NCBI GenBank assembly: GCA_030066195.1
Contig: JASJCB010000026.1
Coordinates: 17,058-81,057 of the forward strand
Source of the DNA: Acidobacteriota bacterium
GTDB taxonomy: Bacteria; Acidobacteriota; Holophagae; Acanthopleuribacterales; Acanthopleuribacteraceae
DNA: 64,000 bases
Direction of reading: 5' to 3'
Position 1 is the first letter of the stretch, and each line of letters begins with the position of its first letter. A program made the translations under genes and the position numbers. Under the pieces are notes generated by a model. That model was not told the DNA's origin. It saw nothing but the letters and a program-made list of their open reading frames with translations, and ran no database searches. Positions 9,109 through 18,646 of the stretch are shown here, one piece after another.

Positions 9109-10443
9109 CTATTCCCCCGTGGTGCCCCGGTCTGCCCGGTGTTGCAGGTAATCCAGAGCCAAGCGCGATAAGGCGCGAACGCCCAGACCCAGGCCGCTTT
9201 CGTCGATGTAGAAGTCCGGGGTGTGGTGGCCCGCCGCTTCTTCCTCGGGCACGTCCTTCGGCCTGCCGCCCAGGAAGAAGAAAAAGCCGGGCACCTTTTG
9301 CGCATAGAAGGAGAAATCCTCCGCGCCGGTAAGGGCGTCCATGATCTGCACGTTGGCGGCGCCCGCCACCTGTTGCAGGGTGGGCAGCATCTCGTCCACC
9401 AACTGGTGATCGTTATAGGTCACCGGGTAGGCGGTCGTCAGCGGGATTTCCACGATCGCCTCGGCGCCGTTGCTCTGCGCAATCAGTGTCGCTTTTCTCT
9501 TGATGGCCTCGTGGATCTTCAGGCGCATATCCGGGCTGAGGGCGCGGACCGTGCCCACCATGGTCAATTCCTCGGGAATGATGTTCGAACGCACCCCGCC
9601 GTGAATGCTGCCCACGGTGACCACCGCGGCATTTTGGGTCAGCGGTATCTCCCGGCTGACGATGGTTTGCAGGGCATTGATAATCTGGGCGCCGGTGACG
9701 ATGGGATCGACGCTGCTCCAGGGTCTCGACCCGTGGGCCTGTTTGCCCTTGACGGTAATCCGGTAGTCGTCGGCGCTGGCCAGCAGGCCGCCCTTGCGGT
9801 AACCGATCGTGCCGACCTCTTGTCCGGCGCTGATGTGCAAGCCGAAAATGGCTTCCACGTCGGGGTTGTTCAAGACCCCCTCCCTGACCATCAACTCGGC
9901 GCCGCCTTCCTCGCCCTCGGGCGGACCTTCCTCCGCCGGCTGGAAGATGAACTTCACCGTGCCGGGAATGCGTTCCTTCATGTCGGTCAGCACCTTGGCG
10001 ACGCCCATCAGGATGGCGGTATGCGTATCGTGGCCACAGGCGTGCATAACACCGACCTCTTGACCGTTATAGGTGGTCCTTACCTTGGAGGCAAAGGGAA
10101 CATCGGTGCGTTCGGTCACGGGCAGAGCGTCGATATCGGCGCGCAGGGCAACAACCGGGCCGGGCTTCCCGCCGCGCAATAAGCCGACCACGCCGGTATG
10201 CGCCACGCCGGTCGTGACCTCCAGGCCAAGACCCTTCAGGTGCTCGGCAATTTTAGCGGCCGTTTTGAATTCACGGTTACCCAACTCCGGGTTTTGGTGG
10301 AAGTGGCGACGCCATTCGATCACTTTCGGTGTGATCGCCTCAACGGCAGTGTCTATCGCTACGGCATCGGCGGGAGACAGCGTCGAGGCTGAAGATGTGG
10401 GATGGAACAGGCAAAGCAAGAGACCAACAGACAACATGCGCAT
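9109..10443 (-). CDS. M20 family amidohydrolase, secreted
   Basis: 444 residues with a signal peptide (about 1-19). The metal-binding signature HACGHDTH is at 134-141, PAEEG at 169-173 and GLH at 201-203, with a C-terminal HHTPDF completing the binuclear site. This is the M20D group (IAA-amino acid, hippurate and N-acyl amino acid hydrolases). The signal peptide places it in the periplasm, where it would trim N-acylated amino acids or peptides. The start has AAGGAGG nine bases upstream. It lies downstream of purM on the same strand with an 89-bp gap, so it may share a transcript but not a pathway. Confidence 0.9.
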   Translation of the reverse strand: MRMLSVGLLLCLFHPTSSASTLSPADAVAIDTAVEAITPKVIEWRRHFHQNPELGNREFKTAAKIAEHLKGLGLEVTTGVAHTGVVGLLRGGKPGPVVALRADIDALPVTERTDVPFASKVRTTYNGQEVGVMHACGHDTHTAILMGVAKVLTDMKERIPGTVKFIFQPAEEGPPEGEEGGAELMVREGVLNNPDVEAIFGLHISAGQEVGTIGYRKGGLLASADDYRITVKGKQAHGSRPWSSVDPIVTGAQIINALQTIVSREIPLTQNAAVVTVGSIHGGVRSNIIPEELTMVGTVRALSPDMRLKIHEAIKRKATLIAQSNGAEAIVEIPLTTAYPVTYNDHQLVDEMLPTLQQVAGAANVQIMDALTGAEDFSFYAQKVPGFFFFLGGRPKDVPEEEAAGHHTPDFYIDESGLGLGVRALSRLALDYLQHRADRGTTGE

Positions 10444-10532
10444 GGATGAATTCCTCCTTCATTCTATAAGAAGGACGCGTTGCCGCTGCTTTCTGGTGCA
10501 AAGGCCGGGTCCGCGATCCGGCCGAGGCGCCG

Positions 10533-11567
10533 CTACCAGACCATCTGGACCGTACCGCTGCCGTCCACGATTTCGCCCATGTGCCGGGCCTCGCCCTCGG
10601 CCTCGAGGGTACGGGCCAAAACGTCCTCCACATGCGCTTCATCCACGACCAGGATCATGCCGACACCCATGTTGAATACGCGATAGGCCTCTTCCTTGGA
10701 GACCTTGCCGGCGTCACAAAGGAATTGGAACAACGGCGGCACCGGACAGGCGTCGGCGCGAATGACAGCGTCCAGTTCAGCGGGAAGCACCCGGGGCATA
10801 TTGTCCAGAAAGCCGCCGCCGGTGATGTGGGCCATAGCAGCGATTTTGTCTTCGGCAAGCAGGGTTTCCACGGTTTTGTAGTAGGGCTTGTGCACGGCGA
10901 GCAGGGCGTCGACTACCTTGTCGTTCGTACCGGGGACGATGTCCTCCAGGCCCATTTTTTGTTCCTCGAAGATGATTTGACGAGCCAGGGAGTATCCGTT
11001 GGTGTGTAGGCCGCTGGAAGGGAGGCCGATCAACTTCATACCCTTACGGACGCGGTGTGCGCCCAGTAGCTTGGGCTTGTCTACCACGCCCACGATAAAA
11101 CCGGCCACGTCGTACTCGCCCGCGTTGTAGAAACCGGGCATCTCCGCCATCTCGCCGCCCAGAATGGCCAGGCCGCTTTGACGACAGGCCGTAGCCATGC
11201 CCGCGATGACCTCTTCCACCACATGGGGCTTCAGCTTGCCGGTGGCAATGTAGTCCATAAAAAACAGCGGCGCGGCGCCCTGCACCAGGATGTCGTTGAT
11301 GCAGTGGTTCACCAGGCATTGTCCCACGGTATTGTTGCGGTCGCTCATGAAGGCTATCTTCAACTTGGTGCCCACGCCGTCGGCCGAGGAGACCAGGACG
11401 GGGTGCGTCATCTCGGGGAATTTAATGTCGAAAAGCCCGCCGAAACTGCCCAGGTTCGACAGGACGCGGTTGGTCTCCGTGGATGCCACGTGGCCTTTGA
11501 TACCGTGTATGGCCTGATCTTGGGCATCGATGGAAACACCGGCCTGTTCGTAACGAGAAGTGGACAT
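10533..11567 (-). CDS. purM: Phosphoribosylformylglycinamidine cyclo-ligase (AIR synthase)
   Basis: 344 residues, the normal PurM length. It makes aminoimidazole ribonucleotide from FGAM with ATP in purine synthesis (cytoplasm). Signatures seen: SSADGVGTKLKIAF (about 61-74), ILGGEMAEMPGFY (about 135-147), and HITGGGFLDNMPRVLP (about 247-262). Most PurM have GGETAEMPG; the Met in place of Thr is a minor change. The start has GGAGG eight bases upstream. No other pur gene is nearby, so the locus is scattered rather than a pur operon. Confidence 0.96.
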   Translation of the reverse strand: MSTSRYEQAGVSIDAQDQAIHGIKGHVASTETNRVLSNLGSFGGLFDIKFPEMTHPVLVSSADGVGTKLKIAFMSDRNNTVGQCLVNHCINDILVQGAAPLFFMDYIATGKLKPHVVEEVIAGMATACRQSGLAILGGEMAEMPGFYNAGEYDVAGFIVGVVDKPKLLGAHRVRKGMKLIGLPSSGLHTNGYSLARQIIFEEQKMGLEDIVPGTNDKVVDALLAVHKPYYKTVETLLAEDKIAAMAHITGGGFLDNMPRVLPAELDAVIRADACPVPPLFQFLCDAGKVSKEEAYRVFNMGVGMILVVDEAHVEDVLARTLEAEGEARHMGEIVDGSGTVQMVW

Positions 11568-11947
11568 GGGGCAAGCCTCCGAAAAAGGATGGCCGTGTCA
11601 ACGGCCCCATATTCTAACCCTTTCCCCAGCACAACGGAAGACGGTGAATGGCGGGGTTTGCGATTCCGGGATCCCCCGTACCGCAACCCTGACCGGTAGC
11701 GGTCAAACCTGAAACCTTCAACCCCCGGCCTCCGCCGGGTTTTCCGAAAGCCCGAGGCAATTGGAAGTCTTTACCTGGTGCCGATAAGGGCGACCCATGA
11801 TTTCACCAACATGCTCCCGGACTTGCAGATCCTCGCCGGCTTCTGATGATTGCATGGTATTCCTATTCGTGTGAGATTTCCGAACCGGTTTTCACACTAT
11901 AAAGTTCAAAGACCCCAGGCCTCAATTACATATAGGAGTAAAATTCA
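11568..11947. other. Intergenic region, purM to orphan gene, with terminator-like hairpin
   Basis: No gene seen. A short stem CCCGGC/GCCGGG (11724-11739, four-base loop) followed by TTTT resembles a plus-strand terminator with no plus-strand gene before it. The last 70 bases become AT-rich and end in TATAGGAG, the ribosome-binding site of the next gene. Confidence 0.4.
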
Positions 11948-12328
11948 ATGATTACTTACCAAGAACCCGGTTGTTTCCCTGCTGAGGAAACCGCTTTCCC
12001 CGGCCCCTATAAAAGTTCACGTGACCTTCCCCTGGGAGATTGGAATGCATGCGTCAACGGTCGTATCTTCACACTTAGGATATCCGCTGTAAATGGATCT
12101 AAGGTCACTGCATCATTCACCGGTGCCCAAATCGTAAATGCCCTCTACGACCGTAACACCGGACTACTTACCTTCACGCGTGTCACGTCTATCAAACAAG
12201 ATTATCGGGGTTTCCTGATGTATTTTGACGATGCAGACCCTTTTTGGCGTATGGCGGGTGAGTTCGGAGAGGTATCTGCCGGACCGCAAGCAGGCTGGTA
12301 CGCAACCCTGCCCCGCAAAACCCATTGA
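11948..12328 (+). CDS. Hypothetical small protein, orphan
   Basis: 126 residues, no signal peptide and no membrane segment. The start is supported by AGGAG nine bases upstream. The sequence alternates short polar turns with beta-prone stretches (FTLRISAVNGSKVTASFTG at about 40-58; LLTFTRV at about 77-83), and is rich in aromatic residues, suggesting a small beta-sandwich or barrel. I do not recognise a family. The gene is more AT-rich than its neighbours and stands alone between two minus-strand operons, which may indicate recent acquisition. It has no obvious partner. Confidence 0.6.
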   Translation: MITYQEPGCFPAEETAFPGPYKSSRDLPLGDWNACVNGRIFTLRISAVNGSKVTASFTGAQIVNALYDRNTGLLTFTRVTSIKQDYRGFLMYFDDADPFWRMAGEFGEVSAGPQAGWYATLPRKTH

Positions 12329-12531
12329 TGTCCAAGTTTATGGATGCATCCGATTTATTTCAATGTGGGGATTCCTTGTTGCTGTGCTGCTTTATAAACA
12401 AAAACCGCAAGCCATGGGAACCATACAGACAAGGCTGCTTATTGCAAGCGGCCGTTTTTTTGGTCGTCGGTTGATGGTGATCCGCCGTTTTGGCCTTGGC
12501 CCGGCCAAAAGCCGTACCGCGGTTCAATTGG

Positions 12532-13377
12532 TCATTGTTTGGAAGGTTCGGACACCGGTCGGCGATATAGGTCGGTGTATTCAAAGGTCCACTCCGGTGT
12601 CTTCAAGGTTCCATTTGACCTGGCCGGGTACCAGGGATTCTTTTTTCCGCGCGGGCCTTTCAGTACGTGAATGTCTTGGGCCGGCATATAGCTTTGGCCC
12701 AGCAGGAACATTCGTTCTCCCTTTTGGTTTTCGACGACATCCAACACGATCACGGCGTGGCCGGGAAAACCGCCCTGAATGAAACTGTCGCCGGGTTGCA
12801 CCTTTCGGGGATCGCGAACCCGGTCCCATTCACGCTCCAAGGATGCGCTGCCCGCGTAGACAAACACGGTTCGCAGGTACTTTCGGAAGTTTTTGTAGGA
12901 GGCATCCGCTGTTGTTGTTTGCCGCCAGGTGACTCTGTTCCCGGAAATTTTGGGGCGTTGTCCGTTACGCCAGGCGGACCATCGAGCCGGGTGACCGCTG
13001 GTGAAATTGAAGCTGACGGCGTCCGGATCTTTTTGGAACAGGTACTCGGCGTGCAAACGCATGACGGCATCAGCACATTGTTGTAGGTCCCGTTTCCCGG
13101 TATCGATATCGATAACGGCGACCTGAACATCCTGGCGGGGTTTCTTGCGGCCGTTGTACAGGTACACGGTTTTATCGGAGCGGATGGGCAGGCCGCGCAG
13201 CCAGGCGGCGAAGTCACCGGTATCGGCAGGCAGCCGGGTGTACCCCCTGGGCGGCGGGAAGTTTTGAGCCAGGGTGGAGGTGTTCTCCACGGTCAACCAC
13301 GGATGCCCGCCGAGGACGGCGATCGGGGTCAACAGGATGAAAAGCAGCGGGGGCGGTTTACGGATCATCGTAGGCAT
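12532..13377 (-). CDS. DUF4846 domain secreted protein
   Basis: 281 residues from ATG 13377, preferred over TTG 13383 because AAGGAG lies six bases upstream of the ATG. A signal peptide covers about 1-24. The body matches DUF4846 (PF16138), which I recognise from GYTRLPADTGDFAAWLRGLP, VYLYNG, CADAVMRLHAEYLF, and the C-terminal GHAVIVLDV and FLLGQSYMPAQDIHVL. Members are periplasmic or surface proteins of unknown function; the conserved Gly-His-Ala and Gln-Ser-Tyr elements suggest a papain-like or other hydrolase fold, which is inference. It lies downstream of the PHP-glycosyltransferase gene, separated by a terminator, so it is probably its own unit. Confidence 0.82.
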   Translation of the reverse strand: MPTMIRKPPPLLFILLTPIAVLGGHPWLTVENTSTLAQNFPPPRGYTRLPADTGDFAAWLRGLPIRSDKTVYLYNGRKKPRQDVQVAVIDIDTGKRDLQQCADAVMRLHAEYLFQKDPDAVSFNFTSGHPARWSAWRNGQRPKISGNRVTWRQTTTADASYKNFRKYLRTVFVYAGSASLEREWDRVRDPRKVQPGDSFIQGGFPGHAVIVLDVVENQKGERMFLLGQSYMPAQDIHVLKGPRGKKNPWYPARSNGTLKTPEWTFEYTDLYRRPVSEPSKQ

Positions 13378-13472
13378 GAGCAACTCCTTGGATCAACGTT
13401 TACCGCATATCGGCTCTCCTGTCTATAACTACGCATCCGGCCTTTGGAAAGATCGGTCGATCCGCACGCCGA

Positions 13473-13518
13473 ATACAAAACGGCCGGCAAGTGTGGGGTG
13501 CTTGCCAGCCGTTTTTTT
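13473..13518 (-). terminator. Rho-independent terminator of the PHP-GT operon (works both ways)
   Basis: A 12-bp stem with one mismatch (13480-13491 ACGGCCGGCAAG with 13501-13512 CTTGCCAGCCGT, 9-base loop). The minus strand reads out into TTTTGT and the plus strand into TTTTTTT. It follows the PHP-GT stop (13533) on the minus strand. Confidence 0.8.
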
Positions 13519-13532
13519 GTTGCTTGCGTTTA

Positions 13533-16292
13533 CTACTCCGCCACGTTGGCCATTTCCAGGATTTCGGCCAGGAAGCCGGGTTCTTCCGTGGTTTCATCTG
13601 TTCTGAAGTCGGTTTCCAGGCGCATCTTCAATTCCATGCGCTCGGAGGCGGTCAAACCCAGGTCCCGACATAGGTCGCCCAGGATGGCTTCGGGCTGGTA
13701 ATGGGCGGCGCGCATCAGGGCGGCTTGCTTCATTTCCCTCCGGCGGTCTTTGTCGCTCAGGAGGTCGACGACGCAATCCGCCAGTTGCTCGGCCGTCTCG
13801 GGCAGGTAGCCGTCTTGGCCGTGGGTGATGATGTCGGCCGGACCTTTGCAATTATAGGCCGCGACCGGGCAACCGCAGCTCATGGCCTCCAGCACTACGC
13901 AGCCGAAGGTGTCGAATCGGCTGGGCAGCAACAGTATGTCTGCATTGGAGTAAATTTCTACCAGGCGTTCGGAGTCGATCCAGCCCGGGAAATGCGCGTC
14001 AGGCATCTTTTCCTTCAGGTCTGCCTCGGCCGGCCCGGTGCCCGCGAATACCATTTGGGCATTGGGAATTTGCCGGCGAATTCGTTCCAAAACGCCGGGA
14101 AGGTCGCCGACGCCCTTCTCTCCGCTGATGCGCCCCGCGAACAGCAACACCGGATCGTCCTCATCGATGCCCGGGAGAACCATTTCCCGGGGTTGCGGCG
14201 CCGGTTGGAAGTGCGGCGCCGCCCAATGGGCCGTGGTGTAGACTCGATCCCGCGGCATGCCGATGGCCGGGGAAGTCAGCCAGTCGCGGTGTTGGCTGTT
14301 CAAGACGAAGACGCCTTGGAACTGCCGGTAGAAGGCGCGCAGGATGCGGCGAACGCGGTCGATAGCGCGTGTGTCCAGGGCGCTGTTCTTTTCGAAGAAG
14401 TCCAACCAGTCGGTATGCATATAGAAGTAGGCAGGCACGCGGAAGGCCGTTTTCAGGTAGAGGGCCGCCGGACCCATCAATAGTTCCGTGGAGCAGAGGA
14501 TACGGTCGTAAGCGCCCTCGCGGAACAGGCGTTGGATTTCCAGCAAATCGGGCACCCGGAACTCCTGGCCGGGGTACCAGGGCATTTTGAAGGTGGTGAC
14601 CGGCCGCACCACGCGCAGGTGATCGCCGGGTTCGCTTGTTTCGTCGCAGACCAGGAAGTCGATGGGCAGGTCGCGCTTGCGTACTTCTTCCAGGACATCG
14701 CACAGCACGGTGGAAACGCCGTTGCGGTCGTTCAGCGTGTCGGTCAGCCACAATACGCGTTTGGGGTGTTGGTAGTTGCCCAGTTCCGCGGCGAAATCAT
14801 CGAGGAAGGCGCGATTCTGGTAGAGCACCTTACTGCTGGTCAGCGCGCTGCCGGCCAGGACACCGGATGCGAGCAGCGGGAAGCTCAAGTTGTCGAACAG
14901 TTCCGACAGGTTGACGCGCGCCATGTCGCGGCGTTCCCGGGGGGCATCGGCGCCGAACAGGGCGCGAAGGTGGCTGGGGATCTCCATTTTGCGCACCATT
15001 TCGCCCGGATCGATCTGAGCGTGCGTGCCCAGTTTGTTGATCTTGGTGGAAATGCGGCGCACCAACAGGCGATTCATTTCGGTGAAGAGGGCGGGCAGCG
15101 AATCGCGGATCACGTCAAGGTAGGCCTCCGGCTCCATTTTGTTGCCTCGCGCCATGCGGTCCACCTGGCTGAGCATGGGCTTGAAATCGCGGCTCACCAG
15201 GAGGCCGGTCAGGCGACCGGGGCGTCGGCCCGTCAGCGCGTCGTGGAAGGTGCGGAAGAAGCGCATGGTGGTCTTGTGACGCTTCAGTTCCATCATGCCG
15301 TTGCCGACCGCCAGGCACATGAGTTTGTCGCGCAGGCTGCCGCGGTGAAGGAACATGCGGATGAGTCCCGGGTCCTCCATGTTCAAAGCCACCTGGCAGA
15401 AATAGCCCAGCAGTCCCAGTTGTAATTTCTCTTCCTCGCCCAGCACGCCGTAAGGAGCCAGTTCGCCGGTGCGTAGGGCTTCTAAGGCCAGGTCAGCCAT
15501 GCTGCTCTGCTTGCGGCGGGCTTTCAGGTTGGGGATGTGCATCAGGGTGCCGCAACTGCCCGCGAAGATGCCCATGTGATCGTCCGATCCGCCGGTGATG
15601 CGCTTTTTGTAGGGGTCTTGCGTAAAAACGCCGGGTTTGATGCCGTGGCGCTTGCCGAAGGCTTCCAGTTTTTCGGGGGTCAGTTTGTCCAGCCAATCAA
15701 CCGTCATCAGGTTTTGCCACAGATCGCGCTGGCCGTTCAGGACCTCGAACCGCTCGAACAGCAGGGCGAACTTCTCGAACAGGCTGGGCGACGGGCGGAA
15801 GGAAGGGGAGTAGAAGTAGAGCGGGTGGGGCAGAACAGTGGGCAGGTCGTGCTCTTTGCAGTACTCCAGGAACTTATAGATGTTGCGGCGTTTTACATTC
15901 AGATGCTCTTCCTGCTCCTGGGTGAAGCCGTAAGTCAACACGTGAACACTGACGTCGAATTCGGGGAAGTGGCAGGTGAACTCGGCGCCGGGCAGGATAT
16001 CGTGACCCTTGTCCAACATTTCCCAGCAGGAGCGGGCGTTGTTGTGGTTGGTCACGGTAAAGGCGTCGGCGCCCTGCTCGCGCAGACGGCGCAGCAGGTC
16101 CCGGGTGTCGAGCCAGGTCTCGGGGAGACGCAGGATACGGCCCCAAAGCTCATCGGGGATATCGCTGTTTTTGTCGTGACAATGCAGGTCGATTCTGACC
16201 GTGTCTTCCGCCGGGAAGCGCAGGCTCTGTTCTTCCAGAAAGGCCGCGTAGTCATCGATCAATGTTTTGCGGAAAGGGTGTAAGACTGTCAT
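13533..16292 (-). CDS. PHP domain fused to GT4-type glycosyltransferase
   Basis: 919 residues in two parts. The N-terminal PHP phosphoesterase domain shows HCHD (37-40), TNHNN (H83) and GAEF (E104), all metal-ligand positions. A middle helical region follows (about 270-490). The C-terminal GT-B glycosyltransferase begins near 495 (VLWLTDTLNDRNGVSTV) with AGRISGEKGV near 713 and the EX7E region SRFDTFGCVVLEAMSCG near 787-804, which binds the sugar nucleotide. The start codon overlaps the stop of the glycosidase gene and has AGGAG eight bases upstream. The pair probably builds and trims one glycan. Cytoplasmic; acceptor unknown. PHP activity could be phosphatase-like toward a sugar phosphate, which is inference. 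Confidence 0.88.
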   Translation of the reverse strand: MTVLHPFRKTLIDDYAAFLEEQSLRFPAEDTVRIDLHCHDKNSDIPDELWGRILRLPETWLDTRDLLRRLREQGADAFTVTNHNNARSCWEMLDKGHDILPGAEFTCHFPEFDVSVHVLTYGFTQEQEEHLNVKRRNIYKFLEYCKEHDLPTVLPHPLYFYSPSFRPSPSLFEKFALLFERFEVLNGQRDLWQNLMTVDWLDKLTPEKLEAFGKRHGIKPGVFTQDPYKKRITGGSDDHMGIFAGSCGTLMHIPNLKARRKQSSMADLALEALRTGELAPYGVLGEEEKLQLGLLGYFCQVALNMEDPGLIRMFLHRGSLRDKLMCLAVGNGMMELKRHKTTMRFFRTFHDALTGRRPGRLTGLLVSRDFKPMLSQVDRMARGNKMEPEAYLDVIRDSLPALFTEMNRLLVRRISTKINKLGTHAQIDPGEMVRKMEIPSHLRALFGADAPRERRDMARVNLSELFDNLSFPLLASGVLAGSALTSSKVLYQNRAFLDDFAAELGNYQHPKRVLWLTDTLNDRNGVSTVLCDVLEEVRKRDLPIDFLVCDETSEPGDHLRVVRPVTTFKMPWYPGQEFRVPDLLEIQRLFREGAYDRILCSTELLMGPAALYLKTAFRVPAYFYMHTDWLDFFEKNSALDTRAIDRVRRILRAFYRQFQGVFVLNSQHRDWLTSPAIGMPRDRVYTTAHWAAPHFQPAPQPREMVLPGIDEDDPVLLFAGRISGEKGVGDLPGVLERIRRQIPNAQMVFAGTGPAEADLKEKMPDAHFPGWIDSERLVEIYSNADILLLPSRFDTFGCVVLEAMSCGCPVAAYNCKGPADIITHGQDGYLPETAEQLADCVVDLLSDKDRRREMKQAALMRAAHYQPEAILGDLCRDLGLTASERMELKMRLETDFRTDETTEEPGFLAEILEMANVAE

Positions 16293-18646
16293 CGAGCTAT
16301 CTCCTCTTGACTCACATTAACGCGTCTTAGTTGTATGCTCCCCGAATCTTGTCGGGGTAGACGTATGCGATCTCCCGTCCGATCGGCCCGGTCGTCGACG
16401 AGGCGCCATTCGGGCGGGATGCGGACATCCAATGGAACCGGATCTTGTAACGGGCTGCGCCGGACGGACCAGCTCAACTCCAGGTTGCCGTCCGTGAGCG
16501 ACATGCTGTAGGTAACGGCGCCGTGTTCAGTGGGGGCGTTTTCACAACGTAGGGGCCGGTCGACTGTAATTTTCTCCCAGTCCGCGCCGGAGGCCAGTTC
16601 CAGGCCCTCCAGGGTTTCCCGAACCAGGGCGTCGCGGATCAGGTTGACTACCTCGGCGGCGGCCCAGCCGTGATCGCCGTCGCCCATACAACCGCCCATG
16701 GTGCCGGGATGAATGGCCTCGGGCCAGGTATAGGTGGGCGCGCCCATGGCCAGCAGGGCATCCAGAATTTGCCGCCAGCGCGGATCATTCAAGGCTAAAA
16801 GTACCCGGGCCAGTTGAACCGACAGATAAGCGTTCAGGCCGGTATGGATGATTTTCTGGAAGAATACACCTTCCAGCAAGTTGTTGGTCATCAGGTAGTT
16901 CACCGTGGGTTCGACCCAGGGCTCGTCGGGACCGAACAGGTTGAGCGGCGAAATAGCGACCAGATTGCCGATCGAGGCGCTGTCGGGCATGCGGTAGGGG
17001 CTGCTTGACAGGGCGCCGGTCTCGCTTTTTTGCATGGTGACCGTGATGACTTCCTTCACCCGGTAGCGGTATTCTTCCCAGAAGGTTTCCAGGCGTTCGT
17101 CCTTGCGGCCCAGCTTGTCGGCAACCCAGCGCAGGCTTTGCAGGCCGGCGAGAGCCCAGAAGTTGTCCCAGAAGTAATGGTCGTTGGGGCCGAAATGCTC
17201 GGCAGAGAAACCTGCCGGCAGCAAACCCGCATGGGGAGCTTGCTGTTTCATGGTGCGGCGGCATTGGTCCTCGATCCAGCGGGCGCCCTTTCGCCAGGGG
17301 CCCCAATACCGCTCCAAATCCGTTATGCTTCCATTGCGTCGCACATGATCGATCATGGTGAACAGGGCCTGACCCGCGCTGTCCCACTCGCCGTTCTGAC
17401 TGCGAAAGAATCCGTCGAAGCCTTGCATCTTCAAGTAATTTTGCATCTTGGGCGCCACGCGGTCGCCGAAACCCAGGTTCTCATGAGCCAGCGCGATGAA
17501 AGCGGAATCGCGAATCCAACTGTTGTGGTAGAAAAAGGTGCCGGGCGAGAAGTGGTCCTGGTCGTCAAAGACATGCATGTGTTTCTTGATGGCGATAAAG
17601 GCGGTTTCCAGTTTCGGTTCCGGCAGGGAGACCGTCATGCCGCTTCGGGCGCGGTTCTCATGCCGTGCCAACATGTCCTCTCGTGCTTTGCCGATCCGTT
17701 CGGGGGTCAGATGACGGAACTTGCGTTTGCGTACGTCGCCTCGGGTGAGAATGCCCAGCGAGTCGAAGGAACGCTTCTCACCGGGTTCCAGCGAGACATC
17801 GAATTCGGAAACGCCGGAGAGAATGCCGGAACGCGACACACCGTTGCGTTGGCTGACGCGGGTCAGGTCCAGCAAGAGAGGGTCGCCCAGGTGGCGGTCG
17901 GCCACGGCCACGCGATCGGGTTCATCAATCAGTAGCAGGCCGGGCTTGCGGTTGACGCGCCAGAGACGGTTCTTGAACTTCAGCTTGTTGATATGACCCA
18001 GCGCCAACATATTGTAGGGACGAATGGCAATGCCGAAGACAAGGTTCAAGGGGAAGTCGGAGGTGTTCTCCAGGTAGTGGGTGAACTGTACCAATTCCTC
18101 GTCGTCGCACTCCAAGGCCAGGGTTTCCGAATACCAGTTGTAGGCGTTGGATACCCGGTAGGTGGTGCGTACCAGCGGCATGGTGTCGCCTTCAAGGGTT
18201 TGCAGGGCGCGTTCGGGGAAACGCGGCAGCAGCCAGGTCTCACGGGACGACTTGACATAGGGGAAAACGGACCAGCCGAAGGGATGCAGGGTCAACATGC
18301 CGACCGGGTCCAACATGCTTTCGCGAGAAGAACTGGCCAGACCGAAGGATACCCAATTGCGCAGGGAAAGGTTTGCCGTGAGCAGGTTGACCCCGGTGGG
18401 AATGAACTCGCGCGTGGCGGGATCCTGCTGCCGTTCCAGCCACCAGGGCCAGACCCAGTCCGGGTGGCTTTGCGTGGCCAGAGTATTGTTCAAGCCGCTG
18501 AGAACCAGACCGACGCCCTGTTCGATCAATTCCATGGGGAAGAATACGGTGCCGGGCCGTCCGATATTGAGGAGGCCGTCCAGGAACGGTATGAGGTGTT
18601 GTTTACCGGTCCACTTTAAATAGGTTTTTGCCAGACGCTCAAACAA
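16289..18646 (-). CDS. Six-hairpin glycosidase, glycogen-debranching-like
   Basis: 785 residues, start TTG 18646 with GGGAAG upstream. The N-terminal half (to about 330) is beta-rich like the super-sandwich domain of family GH15/GH63/amylo-alpha-1,6-glucosidase enzymes. The C-terminal half is an (alpha/alpha)6 barrel with FFYHNSWIRDSAFIALA (about 365-381), where the Arg-Asp pair is typical of the catalytic acid region, and WPEAIHP (about 667-673), the second acidic site. There is no signal peptide, so it is cytoplasmic. It overlaps the PHP-GT gene by ATGA and is the first gene of the pair. The substrate is probably an alpha-glucan or a related storage or capping glycan; the exact GH family is uncertain. 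Confidence 0.75.
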   Translation of the reverse strand: MFERLAKTYLKWTGKQHLIPFLDGLLNIGRPGTVFFPMELIEQGVGLVLSGLNNTLATQSHPDWVWPWWLERQQDPATREFIPTGVNLLTANLSLRNWVSFGLASSSRESMLDPVGMLTLHPFGWSVFPYVKSSRETWLLPRFPERALQTLEGDTMPLVRTTYRVSNAYNWYSETLALECDDEELVQFTHYLENTSDFPLNLVFGIAIRPYNMLALGHINKLKFKNRLWRVNRKPGLLLIDEPDRVAVADRHLGDPLLLDLTRVSQRNGVSRSGILSGVSEFDVSLEPGEKRSFDSLGILTRGDVRKRKFRHLTPERIGKAREDMLARHENRARSGMTVSLPEPKLETAFIAIKKHMHVFDDQDHFSPGTFFYHNSWIRDSAFIALAHENLGFGDRVAPKMQNYLKMQGFDGFFRSQNGEWDSAGQALFTMIDHVRRNGSITDLERYWGPWRKGARWIEDQCRRTMKQQAPHAGLLPAGFSAEHFGPNDHYFWDNFWALAGLQSLRWVADKLGRKDERLETFWEEYRYRVKEVITVTMQKSETGALSSSPYRMPDSASIGNLVAISPLNLFGPDEPWVEPTVNYLMTNNLLEGVFFQKIIHTGLNAYLSVQLARVLLALNDPRWRQILDALLAMGAPTYTWPEAIHPGTMGGCMGDGDHGWAAAEVVNLIRDALVRETLEGLELASGADWEKITVDRPLRCENAPTEHGAVTYSMSLTDGNLELSWSVRRSPLQDPVPLDVRIPPEWRLVDDRADRTGDRIRLPRQDSGSIQLRRVNVSQEEIAR

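Noticed and set aside
12481..12531. Terminator after DUF4846
   Set aside because: TTTTGGCC/GGCCAAAA at 12488-12510 is a good hairpin, but neither strand has a U-run at the right place after the stem.
14532..15425. Plus-strand frame of 297 codons opposite the PHP-GT gene
   Set aside because: The minus-strand frame has PHP and GT motifs throughout; the plus-strand frame is a shadow without a family match or ribosome-binding site.
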